Below are positions 17,529 through 26,620 of a DNA stretch of 33,869 nucleotides, piece after piece (position 1 is the stretch's first letter; each line of letters opens with the position of its first letter). The notes beneath the pieces are model-generated. The model saw nothing but the letters and a program-made list of their open reading frames with translations, was not told where the DNA came from and made no database searches. This DNA is from Thermoplasmata archaeon. Lineage in GTDB: Archaea; Thermoplasmatota; Thermoplasmata; Sysuiplasmatales; Sysuiplasmataceae. The position numbers and the translations under genes were made by a program. The DNA lies in assembly GCA_021811925.1 (NCBI GenBank), contig JAKAPY010000003.1, positions 1 to 33,869 of the forward strand. Reading direction: 5' to 3'.

Positions 17529-18800
17529 CGTTGTCTGGAATCTTGCCCTTGCGTTCTTGTATGAGCTGAGGAGTTCGTCGTCGACCAGCAATTCCCTCGT
17601 CTCGTTCAGAGGCACGGCCAGCTCAATTTCCTTGGTTCTGCCGCCCCTTCCGAATGAACGAACCCTCGCCCTGACGATGCCCAGCATGTCCAGCTCGGAA
17701 ATGAGATCCCCGATCCTCCGCTGTGTTAGGGGCTGGGCACCTATCGAGTTGCACAGGTTGTGATATGTTGCGTATATGTCGCCCGTGGTCATTATGCGCC
17801 TCTTTTCCGAATAGATTATCATGGAGAGAAGGAGCATCTTGGACTGCGAAGGGAGCGTCTTGACAGTTTCGGTGACGGTGTCAAGCTCGATCTTGTTCTT
17901 TGCCCTCATAACATCCCCGGTCTCAACAGACCGCCTTCCGTCCCTCTCGGCCGACTCTGCCGCCACACGCAGCAGCTCAAGCGCTCGGCGTGCATCCCCG
18001 TGTTCCTGCGCGGCGATCGCAGCGCACAATGGAATGACATCGTCGTTGAGCGCTCCGGGCACGAACACAAGGTCCGCCCTCAGGCGCAGAATATCGGTAA
18101 GCTCCATGGCATCGTACGGGGAGAAGACTATCCTTTCCTCCCCAAGGCGGCTCTTGACCCTGGCATCCAGAAAATCGGTGAATTTCAGGTCGTTCGCTAT
18201 GCCAACGATCGATACCTTCGAATTGCTTAGATCGTCATTGACCCTCGAAAGGCTGTAGAGAAGGTCGTCACCCGTTTTGTAAACGAGCCTGTCCAGCTCA
18301 TCGAGCACTACAATGAGAAGCCTCTTCTGTTTGTCGACCATGTCCTTGAAAAGAGAAAGAACTCTCTCAATGCTCCAGCCGTTGTATGGTGCCCTTTCTT
18401 CGGGGTTGGTAATAAATTTGTTGGCCATGTGCTGAAGCACACTGTAGTTTGTATCGACTTCGCAGCAGTTGACGTAAATGAAATCTATGCTTGTACTCGC
18501 CGTGCTGACACGTGATGCTTCATTTGCGATGAATTTGACAGTAGCCGTCTTTCCTGTACCTGTCTTCCCGAATATCAGCACGTTTGAAGGCCTGTCCCCC
18601 CTGAGACCGGTGGAGACAATGGCTGCGAGCTGATCTATCTCCTTTTCCCTGTGCGGAAGAACCTTGGGTATGTACGAAGGGCGCAACATTTCTCTGTCGC
18701 TTTTGAATATAGCGTCGGAAGCGATGTATTTGTCAAAAACATTCGTCTGAAGCGGTATTCTCAGGGTTTCGGTCTCGTGGACGACCTTCTGTTCACTCAT
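17520..18800 (-). CDS. cdc6: Orc1/Cdc6 origin-recognition AAA+ ATPase
   Basis: LIFGKTGTGKTATVKFI Walker A, VVLDELDRL Walker B, C-terminal winged helix (QPLTQRRIGDLISELDMLGIV). Confidence 0.95.
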   Translation of the reverse strand: MSEQKVVHETETLRIPLQTNVFDKYIASDAIFKSDREMLRPSYIPKVLPHREKEIDQLAAIVSTGLRGDRPSNVLIFGKTGTGKTATVKFIANEASRVSTASTSIDFIYVNCCEVDTNYSVLQHMANKFITNPEERAPYNGWSIERVLSLFKDMVDKQKRLLIVVLDELDRLVYKTGDDLLYSLSRVNDDLSNSKVSIVGIANDLKFTDFLDARVKSRLGEERIVFSPYDAMELTDILRLRADLVFVPGALNDDVIPLCAAIAAQEHGDARRALELLRVAAESAERDGRRSVETGDVMRAKNKIELDTVTETVKTLPSQSKMLLLSMIIYSEKRRIMTTGDIYATYHNLCNSIGAQPLTQRRIGDLISELDMLGIVRARVRSFGRGGRTKEIELAVPLNETRELLVDDELLSSYKNARARFQTTLI

Positions 18801-18899
18801 GTAAAATCAATGCTCCTTGGGAGAGAAATTGGAGGGTAAAGGACGGGTAGAAGCAGGGTCATACTAAAACGTTTTTTTTATTTTCAGCGTTGACTAAAA

Positions 18900-19042
18900 C
18901 TCGGAACCTCGTACGCAAGGCCTCCCATGCGATAGAGTGCATGGAAGACACTGCCGTTAAGCAACGCCGAAAGGCGGCGGAAAGCGGTTACTGCAACTCC
19001 GAGAAAGAAAAGACAATTAATCGTCTGCATCATCACAGACGA
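18900..19042 (+). ncRNA. Possible structured RNA (or structured origin DNA) between cdc6 and ORB boxes
   Basis: Closing stem CTCGGA(18900-18905)/TCCGAG(18998-19003); internal hairpins CCATGC-N8-GCATGG (18925-18944), CGCC-GAAA-GGCG (18965-18976); adjacent TCGTCTG-N8-CAGACGA (19021-19042). Confidence 0.3.
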
Positions 19043-19131
19043 GAATTTCAGGAGTGCATTGACCAAATACAGGACCATGCGCTTTTACCAGATTGTTCTC
19101 CGGGGAAGTGCAAAGGGAGAGGTTGGATATA

Positions 19132-19154
19132 GAGTCCTTCATTTCCACTGGAGC
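19132..19154 (-). promoter_or_regulatory. ORB-like origin recognition box 1
   Basis: Minus strand GCTCCAGTGGAAATGAAGGACTC; matches archaeal ORB core (TCCAGTGGAAAC..AAGG). Confidence 0.7.
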
Positions 19155-19309
19155 TATGTCTTGTTGGGAGCGCGATCAGGCAAAGTGCTGAGCGCCAGAA
19201 TAGGAGGCATTCGTTTGCCCTTATGGATGATATAAACGCTAAAAAAAGACGTGCTACAATTTCAGCTCATATTGTCTATTCTCTCTACAGTCATGTTTCC
19301 AGAAGAAAT

Positions 19310-19332
19310 TCTACAGTGGAAACAATGGACTC
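19310..19332 (+). promoter_or_regulatory. ORB-like origin recognition box 2
   Basis: TCTACAGTGGAAACAATGGACTC; 18/23 identical to box 1, opposite orientation. Confidence 0.7.
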
Positions 19333-19335
19333 CCT

Positions 19336-19770
19336 CTACATCTTAAACTGTTTCTTCTTTTCGATTACCAGTTCCTCGTATTTACGTGGCAGGACCCAGG
19401 CAAGATATTCAATATCATCCAAATTCTTTACGAATTTCGCTTTGCTGTCTATCTTCAGGAAGTGCATCAGCTCAAATGTCTTCCTCACCGAGTCGTAAAG
19501 CCACCAGCCTCCCGAAATCAGAAGAATCGGTCCAACAACCAGGTACCAGTAGATCCAGTTGCCTGACCCTTTTATAGCGGGCTGGAAAACAAGGAGGATA
19601 TCAGGAAGCTTTGGCAGGAAAACACCTACCGAACCAATGAATGTCACGAGTATGCCCACTGCCAACATCACTGTAGACAGTTCGAACCTGTATTCCCTGG
19701 TGAAAGCTTTAGCCATGAACCTGCCCCTTTCCGGATGGCCCATCCCGAAGGCAAGCAGCCTGGCAGCCAC
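19336..19770 (-). CDS. Two-TM membrane protein with charged C-terminal domain (possibly DUF3198-like)
   Basis: Two hydrophobic segments (TVMLAVGILVTFIGSVGVFL; WIYWYLVVGPILLISGGWWLY) followed by a basic helical tail; family name is recollection only. Confidence 0.6.
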   Translation of the reverse strand: MAARLLAFGMGHPERGRFMAKAFTREYRFELSTVMLAVGILVTFIGSVGVFLPKLPDILLVFQPAIKGSGNWIYWYLVVGPILLISGGWWLYDSVRKTFELMHFLKIDSKAKFVKNLDDIEYLAWVLPRKYEELVIEKKKQFKM

Positions 19771-19883
19771 TAGGAATAAACCGTATATAAATCATTCATC
19801 GGCCGGGTCCGTGAAAGGAAATTCTGCACAAACAATAATATCCGGGGTGCATTCGATTCCGGGCATTGAGGTCATTTGAACGG

Positions 19884-21263
19884 ATGACAACATACATCGG
19901 TGTCGACGATACAGATTCTCCGGACGGGATGTGCACAACCTATCTGCTCACTGAAATTATCAGGGAGCTTGATTTTCCAGTTCTCCTCGGGTATCCAAGG
20001 CTGGTCAGACTGAACCCGAACATACCATGGAAAACAAGGGGAAACGGCGCCCTTTCTATTGCCCTTTCAGGCAACCGTGGCAGTGCATTCAAGATAGGCG
20101 AAATTAGCGGCAGGGAAATCCTATCTTCAAACGAGCCTTCCGATCATGAAGAAAATGCAGACGAAATGCTCGAGAGGGTCTCTTCTGTAATAGAGAGGCT
20201 CGCACAGTTCGGTGAGGACAACACCAACCCCGGGCTGGTCATATCACACAACAGGCCCGACTCAGGTTTCTACTGGGATGCAGTCAGGGGAGTAGTCAAC
20301 AGAGATCAGGCGAAGAATGTGCTTTCCAGGGCAGGCGGAACTGCCCGGACCTGGAAGAACGGTAGGGGGCTGATAGGAGCTACGGCCTCCATATCCTGGG
20401 TGCCGCGGGGAAGGTCATTCGAGATCATAGCATACAGGGAGAGGGAAAGATGGGGAACCACCCGCCAGCTGGACGCCAGTGATGTTTCGGGCCTCAGCTC
20501 CAGGTTCCCGACGACCTTCAGCAATTATGACGAATCGAACAGGCACACATGCATTGTCCCTTCCTCCCCCTGCCCTGTGCTCTTTGGAATCAGGGGCTGG
20601 GACAGTTCTGTTCTGGAGGAGGCAATGCTTTCCATCAGAAGCGAACCCAGGGACAGGTGGCTGGTCTTCGAGACCAACCAGGGTACTGACGATCACATCA
20701 CAGTCCCGCAGGGCATGCTCGAACTCTTTCATTCCTACATGCTCAATGGCACAGTATCATCCGCACCAGTGACAATCCGGGGTGGTCATGTCTTCTTTGA
20801 CCTTGAGACGCATCAGGACAGGCTTGCCTGCGCTGCCTTTGAGGAGACAAAGGAACTGAGAAAGGTCGTGACCAGGCTGATTCCCGGCGACAGGATAACC
20901 GTGTGGGGCGGCCTCAAGCCAGGGCCTTTCGGCCCTTGTCTCAATCTTGAGAAGCTTGCTGTCAATGCGCTTGCTGTCAGGCGCGTCAAGAAGGCAAACC
21001 CAAGATGCGATGTATGTGGAAAGCCGATGCAATCCGCCGGGAAGGACAGCGGCTACAGATGCAGGAAGTGCCATACAAAGTCCGGAAGCGCCATATACGA
21101 GTCGGTGGAAAGGCAGATACAAGAAGGGTTGTATGGTGTGGCGGCTTCCTCAAGGAGGCACATTTCCAGACCGCCCGAGTGGTCATTTTCCACTTCTCCT
21201 GGGCACTCCACGGAACTGACAAATGCAAGGCAAGCTAATACCTGTCAGGGAAACCCTATCTAG
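19884..21263 (+). CDS. tiaS: tRNA(Ile2) 2-agmatinylcytidine synthetase TiaS
   Basis: YIGVDDTDSPDGMCTTYL, NPNIPWKTRGNGA, zinc ribbon CDVCGKPMQSAGKDSGYRCRKC. Confidence 0.93.
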   Translation: MTTYIGVDDTDSPDGMCTTYLLTEIIRELDFPVLLGYPRLVRLNPNIPWKTRGNGALSIALSGNRGSAFKIGEISGREILSSNEPSDHEENADEMLERVSSVIERLAQFGEDNTNPGLVISHNRPDSGFYWDAVRGVVNRDQAKNVLSRAGGTARTWKNGRGLIGATASISWVPRGRSFEIIAYRERERWGTTRQLDASDVSGLSSRFPTTFSNYDESNRHTCIVPSSPCPVLFGIRGWDSSVLEEAMLSIRSEPRDRWLVFETNQGTDDHITVPQGMLELFHSYMLNGTVSSAPVTIRGGHVFFDLETHQDRLACAAFEETKELRKVVTRLIPGDRITVWGGLKPGPFGPCLNLEKLAVNALAVRRVKKANPRCDVCGKPMQSAGKDSGYRCRKCHTKSGSAIYESVERQIQEGLYGVAASSRRHISRPPEWSFSTSPGHSTELTNARQANTCQGNPI

Positions 21264-21307
21264 GAATAGAAACTAAACTTCGTATGAGGTGACTTGAAAC
21301 GAAGGCT

Positions 21308-22486
21308 TTGGATGAAGCTGTAATCGTATCTGCCGTGAGGACACCGATTGGCAAGTTTGGCGGCGCTTTCAGGAAGACCTCCGCGGTCGAGCTGGGCACC
21401 GCAGCGGTGAAGGCAGCGATAGTACGTGCGGGAATATCTCCCGGCGACGTGAGGGAAGTCATACTTGGAAACGTCCTTTCCTCGGGTCTCGGTCAGTCAC
21501 CTGCCAGGCAGTGCGCTGTTGGGGCGGGAGTCCCGTACGGTGTGGGTGCATTCAGTGTGAACAAGGTTTGTGGTTCGGGGCTGAAAGCGCTGATGCTTGC
21601 GGCAAACTCAGTCAGGCTTGGTGAACATGAAGTAGTAGTTGCAGGCGGTATTGAAAATATGAGCATGTCCCCTTACATATCCAAGCAGACGAGGTGGGGG
21701 AACAAGTACGGTGACATACTTTTCATAGACTCGATGATACAAGACGGCCTGTGGGATGCATACAACAATATTCACATGATGATAACAGGGGAGATTGTCG
21801 CCGAACGCTTCAACGTTACAAGGGAGCAGGCGGATAAATTTGCATACAGGAGTCACAAGAGGGCCGCCGAAGCGACCAGCGAGGGACTCTTCAAGGAGGA
21901 AATCGCTTCCGTCACTGCAAAGGCGGGCAAAGAACGAGCCGTTGTGTCGAAGGATGAGGGGCCAAGGGCAGATACAACGCTTGCAAGGCTAGGGCAGCTC
22001 GAGGCGAAATTCAAGAAAGGAGGCATTTGCACCGCAGGAAATTCATCACAGTTGAGCGATGGTGCATCCGCCATGGTGGTCATGTCGTCAAAAAGCGCCG
22101 AGGCACTCGGAGCGAAGCCTATCGCAAGAATACTTGATTACAACACAGGCGGCACTCGGCCGGAATGGGTTATGGAGGCACCCATTGAGACAACAAGGGA
22201 ACTGCTAAAGAGAAACAGTCTGCACGTTGAGGATGTCGACCTTTTTGAGCACAACGAGGCTTATGCAACAGCATCCGTCGCAGTCATGGAGTCTTTGGGC
22301 ATCAAGGAGGAAAGGTTCAACATCAACGGCGGGGCAGTCGCACTTGGTCATCCTCTTGGTGCAAGCGGCGCACGCATAACAACAACCCTGATACACAACC
22401 TGAAGAGAAAAGGAAAGAAGAAGGGCGTTGCCACACTTTGTCTTGGCGGCGGCAATGCGGTAGCAATGCTGTTGGAGTCGATGTGA
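21308..22486 (+). CDS. Acetyl-CoA C-acetyltransferase (thiolase)
   Basis: SAVRTPIGKFGGAF, NKVCGSGLKAL, GGIENMSMSPY, NINGGAVALGHPLGASGARI, CLGGGNAVAM. Confidence 0.93.
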   Translation: MDEAVIVSAVRTPIGKFGGAFRKTSAVELGTAAVKAAIVRAGISPGDVREVILGNVLSSGLGQSPARQCAVGAGVPYGVGAFSVNKVCGSGLKALMLAANSVRLGEHEVVVAGGIENMSMSPYISKQTRWGNKYGDILFIDSMIQDGLWDAYNNIHMMITGEIVAERFNVTREQADKFAYRSHKRAAEATSEGLFKEEIASVTAKAGKERAVVSKDEGPRADTTLARLGQLEAKFKKGGICTAGNSSQLSDGASAMVVMSSKSAEALGAKPIARILDYNTGGTRPEWVMEAPIETTRELLKRNSLHVEDVDLFEHNEAYATASVAVMESLGIKEERFNINGGAVALGHPLGASGARITTTLIHNLKRKGKKKGVATLCLGGGNAVAMLLESM

Positions 22487-23331
22487 TTTTGACGAGAATG
22501 GGAGTCCTTGGCCTCGGTACCATGGGAAGTGGAATCGCCCAGACTGCCCTCGAGTCGGGCATTGAGGTCTTTGCCGTCGAGCTGAATGATGAGCTGCTGT
22601 CAAAGGGTGCAGCAAGAGTGAAGGATGGGCTTGAGAGAAGGGTCAGGTCTGGCAAGCTCAGCAGCGGCAAATCATCATCTCTGCTGTCGTCACTTAGCCT
22701 CTCCACAGATATTTCATCCTTCAGGAATTGTGACATAATTGTAGAAGCTGTGTTCGAAAACGCCGAAACCAAGTCCAGCGCACTCGCTTCTATAGGGAGG
22801 ATTGCGGGCGAAGGGACAATAGTCGCCTCAAATACCTCGTCAATTTCCATCACACTGCTTTCCAAGGGCCTGAAATACCCCGGGAACTTCATAGGAATGC
22901 ACTTCTTCAATCCCGTCCCCGTCATGAAACTGCTTGAACTTGTGAGAGGATATCTCACGACCAACGAGACAGTGGAGAAGGCAAAATCAATTGGAGAGAA
23001 GATGGGGAAGGAAGTTGTCGAGGTCAGGGATTATCCAGGTTTTGTTTCAAACCGTGTGTTGATGCCCATGATCAATGAAGCAGCCTTTGCCCTGATGGAG
23101 GGTATAGCCCGAAAGGAGGACATAGACAGGGTGATGAAGCTCGGGATGAATCACCCGATGGGGCCGCTGGAGCTTGCGGACTTCATAGGTGTTGATGTCT
23201 GCCTGGATATTATGAATGTCCTGTATTCGGGTTTCAAGGATCCTAAGTACAGGCCATGCCCCCTTCTGGTCAATATGGTAAATGCAGGTAGAACGGGAAG
23301 AAAGTCAGGAGAGGGCTTTTACAAGTATTAG
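22486..23331 (+). CDS. 3-hydroxyacyl-CoA / 3-hydroxybutyryl-CoA dehydrogenase
   Basis: GVLGLGTMGSGIAQTAL, SNTSSISIT, GMHFFNPVPVMKLLELV, NRVLMPMINEA, MGPLELADFIGVDV; the ORF track opens at 22438, but TTG 22486 or ATG 22498 fits. Confidence 0.93.
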   Translation: MLTRMGVLGLGTMGSGIAQTALESGIEVFAVELNDELLSKGAARVKDGLERRVRSGKLSSGKSSSLLSSLSLSTDISSFRNCDIIVEAVFENAETKSSALASIGRIAGEGTIVASNTSSISITLLSKGLKYPGNFIGMHFFNPVPVMKLLELVRGYLTTNETVEKAKSIGEKMGKEVVEVRDYPGFVSNRVLMPMINEAAFALMEGIARKEDIDRVMKLGMNHPMGPLELADFIGVDVCLDIMNVLYSGFKDPKYRPCPLLVNMVNAGRTGRKSGEGFYKY

Positions 23332-23340
23332 GGACAATGC

Positions 23341-24588
23341 ATGATGAAACGTGAACAGGCCAGCACTCTTGCAGTCACGTCCGTCGCACATTTCATCAAC
23401 GACGGGCAGTCGGCAATACTCCCGCTCATGTTTCCCCTTCTGGCATATTTCGTCACATCCGGCCTTCTGATAGCTGTCATAGCGACTGTCTTCTACATAT
23501 TCTCCTCATTCGCCTCGCCTTATGCGACCGCCATGGCGGAAAGGAGCGGGAACATGGGGAAGTGGATGGGAATAGGCATGCTGATACTCGCTGCCGGAAC
23601 AATTGGCATGGGACTTGCAATAGCGCCTTCTCATGCGTTCCCGGCCGCTTCCTATGTCCTGATCCTTGTATTTGCCTCGGTAGCCGGATTTGGCTCGAGC
23701 TTCTACCATCCAATAGGCGCCAGCCTGATCCAGCTCTCGTTTGAAGAAAACGTGCAGGGAATCGCCCTGGGCACGAATGGAACACTGGGAAGTCTTGGGA
23801 GAGCACTATTCACTACAATATCTGCTGCCGTATTCACATTCCTTGCCATTGGCCATGACAATTACTTTGCCCTTGTCTACGGCATGGCAATACTCGGCTT
23901 CGCTGGTCTGGTCTTATCTATTCTGGTCATTATGTACTTCAGCAGCGTGAAGTATGCATCCTTCGCCAGAAAGAGGACAGCGAAGAAGCGTGTGAGTCTC
24001 GGTCCGGTGATCAGAAGGACTTGGCTGCTCATACTGATAACAGTGGTCCGCAACATACAGTCTACCGGCGCCTTCATCTTCCTCACCACGTACATACTTT
24101 CGCGGGGGCTGCTCAGTTACGGCGTTGGCCTCGGGTTCGTCTATACCCTCATGCTGGCAGGCCCGGTCGTCGGTCAGCCCATATTTGGAAGGATGTCTGA
24201 CCTGCTTGGTAGAAAGACTAGCCTCTTCGTCACGTCGGTGGGTTCCGGCCTGTTCATGATTCTCTTTTTGCTCACAAGCTCACTTTTCCCTTACTCGCTT
24301 GTCTTCCTGGCCCTTTTCGGGACGTTTGCGTTCACCGGTTTCCCAATACTGCTTCCAATAGCCTATGCCCAGCTCCCACCAGAAAGCAGGGCAACGGGCA
24401 ACGGCGTGATGTGGGCTGCAATTGGCAGCGGGTCTGCAGCCGGCCCCATCATAACAAGGTTTCTCGCCGAAGGGAGCCTTGCAGGAAGCCTGTACGCATC
24501 GTTTGCGATTCTCTCCGCGTGTGTAATCGCAGTTTCATTTCTTTCCTTTGCCGTCAGAATAAACGAGAACAACGGAACGGCGGCATGA
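23341..24588 (+). CDS. MFS transporter
   Basis: About 12 hydrophobic segments; GRMSDLLGRKTSLF loop motif. Confidence 0.85.
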   Translation: MMKREQASTLAVTSVAHFINDGQSAILPLMFPLLAYFVTSGLLIAVIATVFYIFSSFASPYATAMAERSGNMGKWMGIGMLILAAGTIGMGLAIAPSHAFPAASYVLILVFASVAGFGSSFYHPIGASLIQLSFEENVQGIALGTNGTLGSLGRALFTTISAAVFTFLAIGHDNYFALVYGMAILGFAGLVLSILVIMYFSSVKYASFARKRTAKKRVSLGPVIRRTWLLILITVVRNIQSTGAFIFLTTYILSRGLLSYGVGLGFVYTLMLAGPVVGQPIFGRMSDLLGRKTSLFVTSVGSGLFMILFLLTSSLFPYSLVFLALFGTFAFTGFPILLPIAYAQLPPESRATGNGVMWAAIGSGSAAGPIITRFLAEGSLAGSLYASFAILSACVIAVSFLSFAVRINENNGTAA

Positions 24589-24599
24589 AAGACCGCCTC

Positions 24600-25280
24600 T
24601 CAAAGGCTGAGCTGTTCGGCAAGCATGTTTGCCATTTTCTTCTCTATCATTCTGAAATGATAGCTAAGCGTGCTCTTTGGCAGCTTCAGCTCCTTGCTCA
24701 GACTGCTCAGTGACATTTTCCTTGGCCAGTTGAAGAAACCGCCTTCAGAAGCTGCCCTGAAGAGCATCAAGTCCATGTCAGACAGATTGTTGATTATCTT
24801 CAGTGCATGAAGCTCGTAGAATACAGAAGGATATTCCTGGAAGAATTCCTGCTGTGTAATGTTCTTCAGCGAGACAACAGTCGTGTACTTGTCGTTTATC
24901 TGGATCGCAGTGGGTCCTTCGGTTGCACTGCTGATGAAGAACCATCTCTCCACTCCCCTGTGGACCACCACAGGGTGTATCCTGAAACCGTTCAGGCCGA
25001 GCTTCAAAAACATAGAAGTTGCAATTGTTTCATAGAATGCGGTAGCAATGCCGTTCTTCTTCGAAAGAAGGCTGAAATTGTTTACCCTCCTGTGACGTGA
25101 GAAATATGTAAGCGCCCTGTCAAGCTCGACCCTGTCGACAGAGTAGAATATCGAGAACATCTTCTGCCTCCCCTCAATAAGCTGTGTATTCATTATCAGA
25201 ATGTAGGTATTCTCAAACTTTCTGCTCACGTCTATGTGCGGGCAGTCGGATTGAGTGACAGCAATTTCAGTCAGGACCAT
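24600..25280 (-). CDS. Bacterio-opsin-activator (bat / HTH_10)-type transcriptional regulator
   Basis: C-terminal FNWPRKMSLSSLSKELKLPKSTLSYHFRMIEKKMANML; N-terminal sensor-like region. Confidence 0.82.
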   Translation of the reverse strand: MVLTEIAVTQSDCPHIDVSRKFENTYILIMNTQLIEGRQKMFSIFYSVDRVELDRALTYFSRHRRVNNFSLLSKKNGIATAFYETIATSMFLKLGLNGFRIHPVVVHRGVERWFFISSATEGPTAIQINDKYTTVVSLKNITQQEFFQEYPSVFYELHALKIINNLSDMDLMLFRAASEGGFFNWPRKMSLSSLSKELKLPKSTLSYHFRMIEKKMANMLAEQLSL

Positions 25281-25310
25281 GTAGTGGCTTAACAGCCAAA
25301 AGCAATATTA

Positions 25311-25348
25311 ACCTTTTTAAAAAAAGTTGAACACGTTCCAAAAAAGGT
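25311..25348. promoter_or_regulatory. Inverted-repeat operator candidate in bat-HTH / POR divergent promoter
   Basis: ACCTTTTT(25311-25318)...AAAAAGGT(25341-25348), with GAAC-AC-GTTC (25329-25338) inside. Confidence 0.45.
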
Positions 25349-25408
25349 AATTAGTGTGCCGGGCGTATTGATGGTGCACATCTTTATCGACAATCAGGAG
25401 AAATCTGA

Positions 25409-26620
25409 ATGACTCAAAGTTTGGCAAAGCATACAGGCTCGCATTCACGCAAGGAAGCCAAGGATATACATCGTGTTGAAATAAACTACCGGGGGATTTT
25501 CCAGAAGAGGCTCGGATACAATATCTCCCATGACATCGTGTACGCTGCGCATTCCGAGGGGAAGACTGCCTTCTCCAACGGCAGGTACAGCGACGACCCG
25601 CAGAGAAACGGGATACCTTGTGCAAACTTTGCGTTTGTTTCAAAATCGCTCGGTGAAGAAGAGCTGGAGGCAATTGCCAGCGCGAAGATGGACGTTGACG
25701 AGGCAGACCTTGTGCTTGTTCTCGACGATACTCTTGCAAAAGGCCTTGAGCCCTGGGGGCACTATGGTATCAGGCCGATCAACCAGAAGGTTGTTGAAGG
25801 CAGCACAATCCTGTTTGTTTCCAGGCGCAAACCCGAAGAGCTCAAGAAGCTGCTTGAGAAGAAGCCTTTCAAGTACAACCTGGCGGTCCTACCCGGAGAC
25901 AGGAGTTTTGCCGGCCTGTGGTATTACAGGGACGACAACTCGGACATCAGGTTCCTTGGCGCCGTCGCAAGGATAGCGCCTCAAGTTCTCGACATCGAAA
26001 CAGTTGTGAATTACGTGCGCAACAAGTACAAGGACGAAAAGAGGGTCGAGGCGGCAAAGGAGGCATTCGACTCGGTGGTGATAAATGAGGTTACTCCCGA
26101 TGATGGAATGGTCTGGCCTTATGAGAAACCAGTGCTTCCGGCATGGCAGGATTTTGACGAGGGAATCGTGGTAAAAAGCGTCAAGCGCGGGTTCAAGATG
26201 GGTCCAAGGGGTCAGAACAGGAACCCTGATTTCAAGAGAGGGACAAGCAAGACCCAGAGGCCGGTCGTTCGTTTTGATACATGCATAAAGTGCACTCTCT
26301 GCTGGTACGACTGCCCGGACGAGTGCTTCGACCCGACACCAGACGGACTCTTCGATATCAACTATGAATACTGCACCGGATGCGGCAGGTGTGCACAGGT
26401 CTGTCCCGTCAATGACTGCATAGTGATGGTAGACGAACTCAAGTTTGACAACACCAAGAGCCCATGGGAGCAGTACACGAAGAACCCCGAACAGTACGTC
26501 CGGGTGATGGAGGAGAAGAAGGGGCTGACAAGGGAAGTTCCTTCACCCGTCACCGGTAAGGGCGAACAGTTCATTGAGCTGAAGAGCAGCGTTCCGTTCA
26601 AGGCAAAGGGGGTAAAGTAA
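25409..26620 (+). CDS. 2-oxoacid:ferredoxin oxidoreductase (pyruvate synthase-like) gamma-delta fusion
   Basis: N-terminal gamma domain; C-terminal double cluster motif CIKCTLCWYDCPDECF ... CTGCGRCAQVCPVNDC. Confidence 0.88.
   Translation: MTQSLAKHTGSHSRKEAKDIHRVEINYRGIFQKRLGYNISHDIVYAAHSEGKTAFSNGRYSDDPQRNGIPCANFAFVSKSLGEEELEAIASAKMDVDEADLVLVLDDTLAKGLEPWGHYGIRPINQKVVEGSTILFVSRRKPEELKKLLEKKPFKYNLAVLPGDRSFAGLWYYRDDNSDIRFLGAVARIAPQVLDIETVVNYVRNKYKDEKRVEAAKEAFDSVVINEVTPDDGMVWPYEKPVLPAWQDFDEGIVVKSVKRGFKMGPRGQNRNPDFKRGTSKTQRPVVRFDTCIKCTLCWYDCPDECFDPTPDGLFDINYEYCTGCGRCAQVCPVNDCIVMVDELKFDNTKSPWEQYTKNPEQYVRVMEEKKGLTREVPSPVTGKGEQFIELKSSVPFKAKGVK

Larger units (their letters stand above)
19132..19332. 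other. Candidate replication origin (oriC)
   Basis: Two inverted ORB-like boxes flanking an A/T-rich stretch (about 19220-19300), in the intergenic region upstream of cdc6. Confidence 0.65.

Noticed and set aside
19021-19042. C/D-box sRNA candidate (GTGATGA on minus strand)
   Set aside because: The C-box-like element lies within a hairpin and the nearest CTGA is about 150 nt away, too far for an archaeal C/D sRNA.
19098-19117. Possible third ORB-like box CTCCGGGGAAGTGCAAAGGG
   Set aside because: Only about 13/20 positions fit the ORB consensus and the CAGTGGAAA core is broken.
18890-19132. 80-aa plus ORF and overlapping 64-aa minus ORF in the cdc6 upstream region
   Set aside because: Both span perfect stem-loops, lack motifs, and neither looks protein-like; treated as non-coding.
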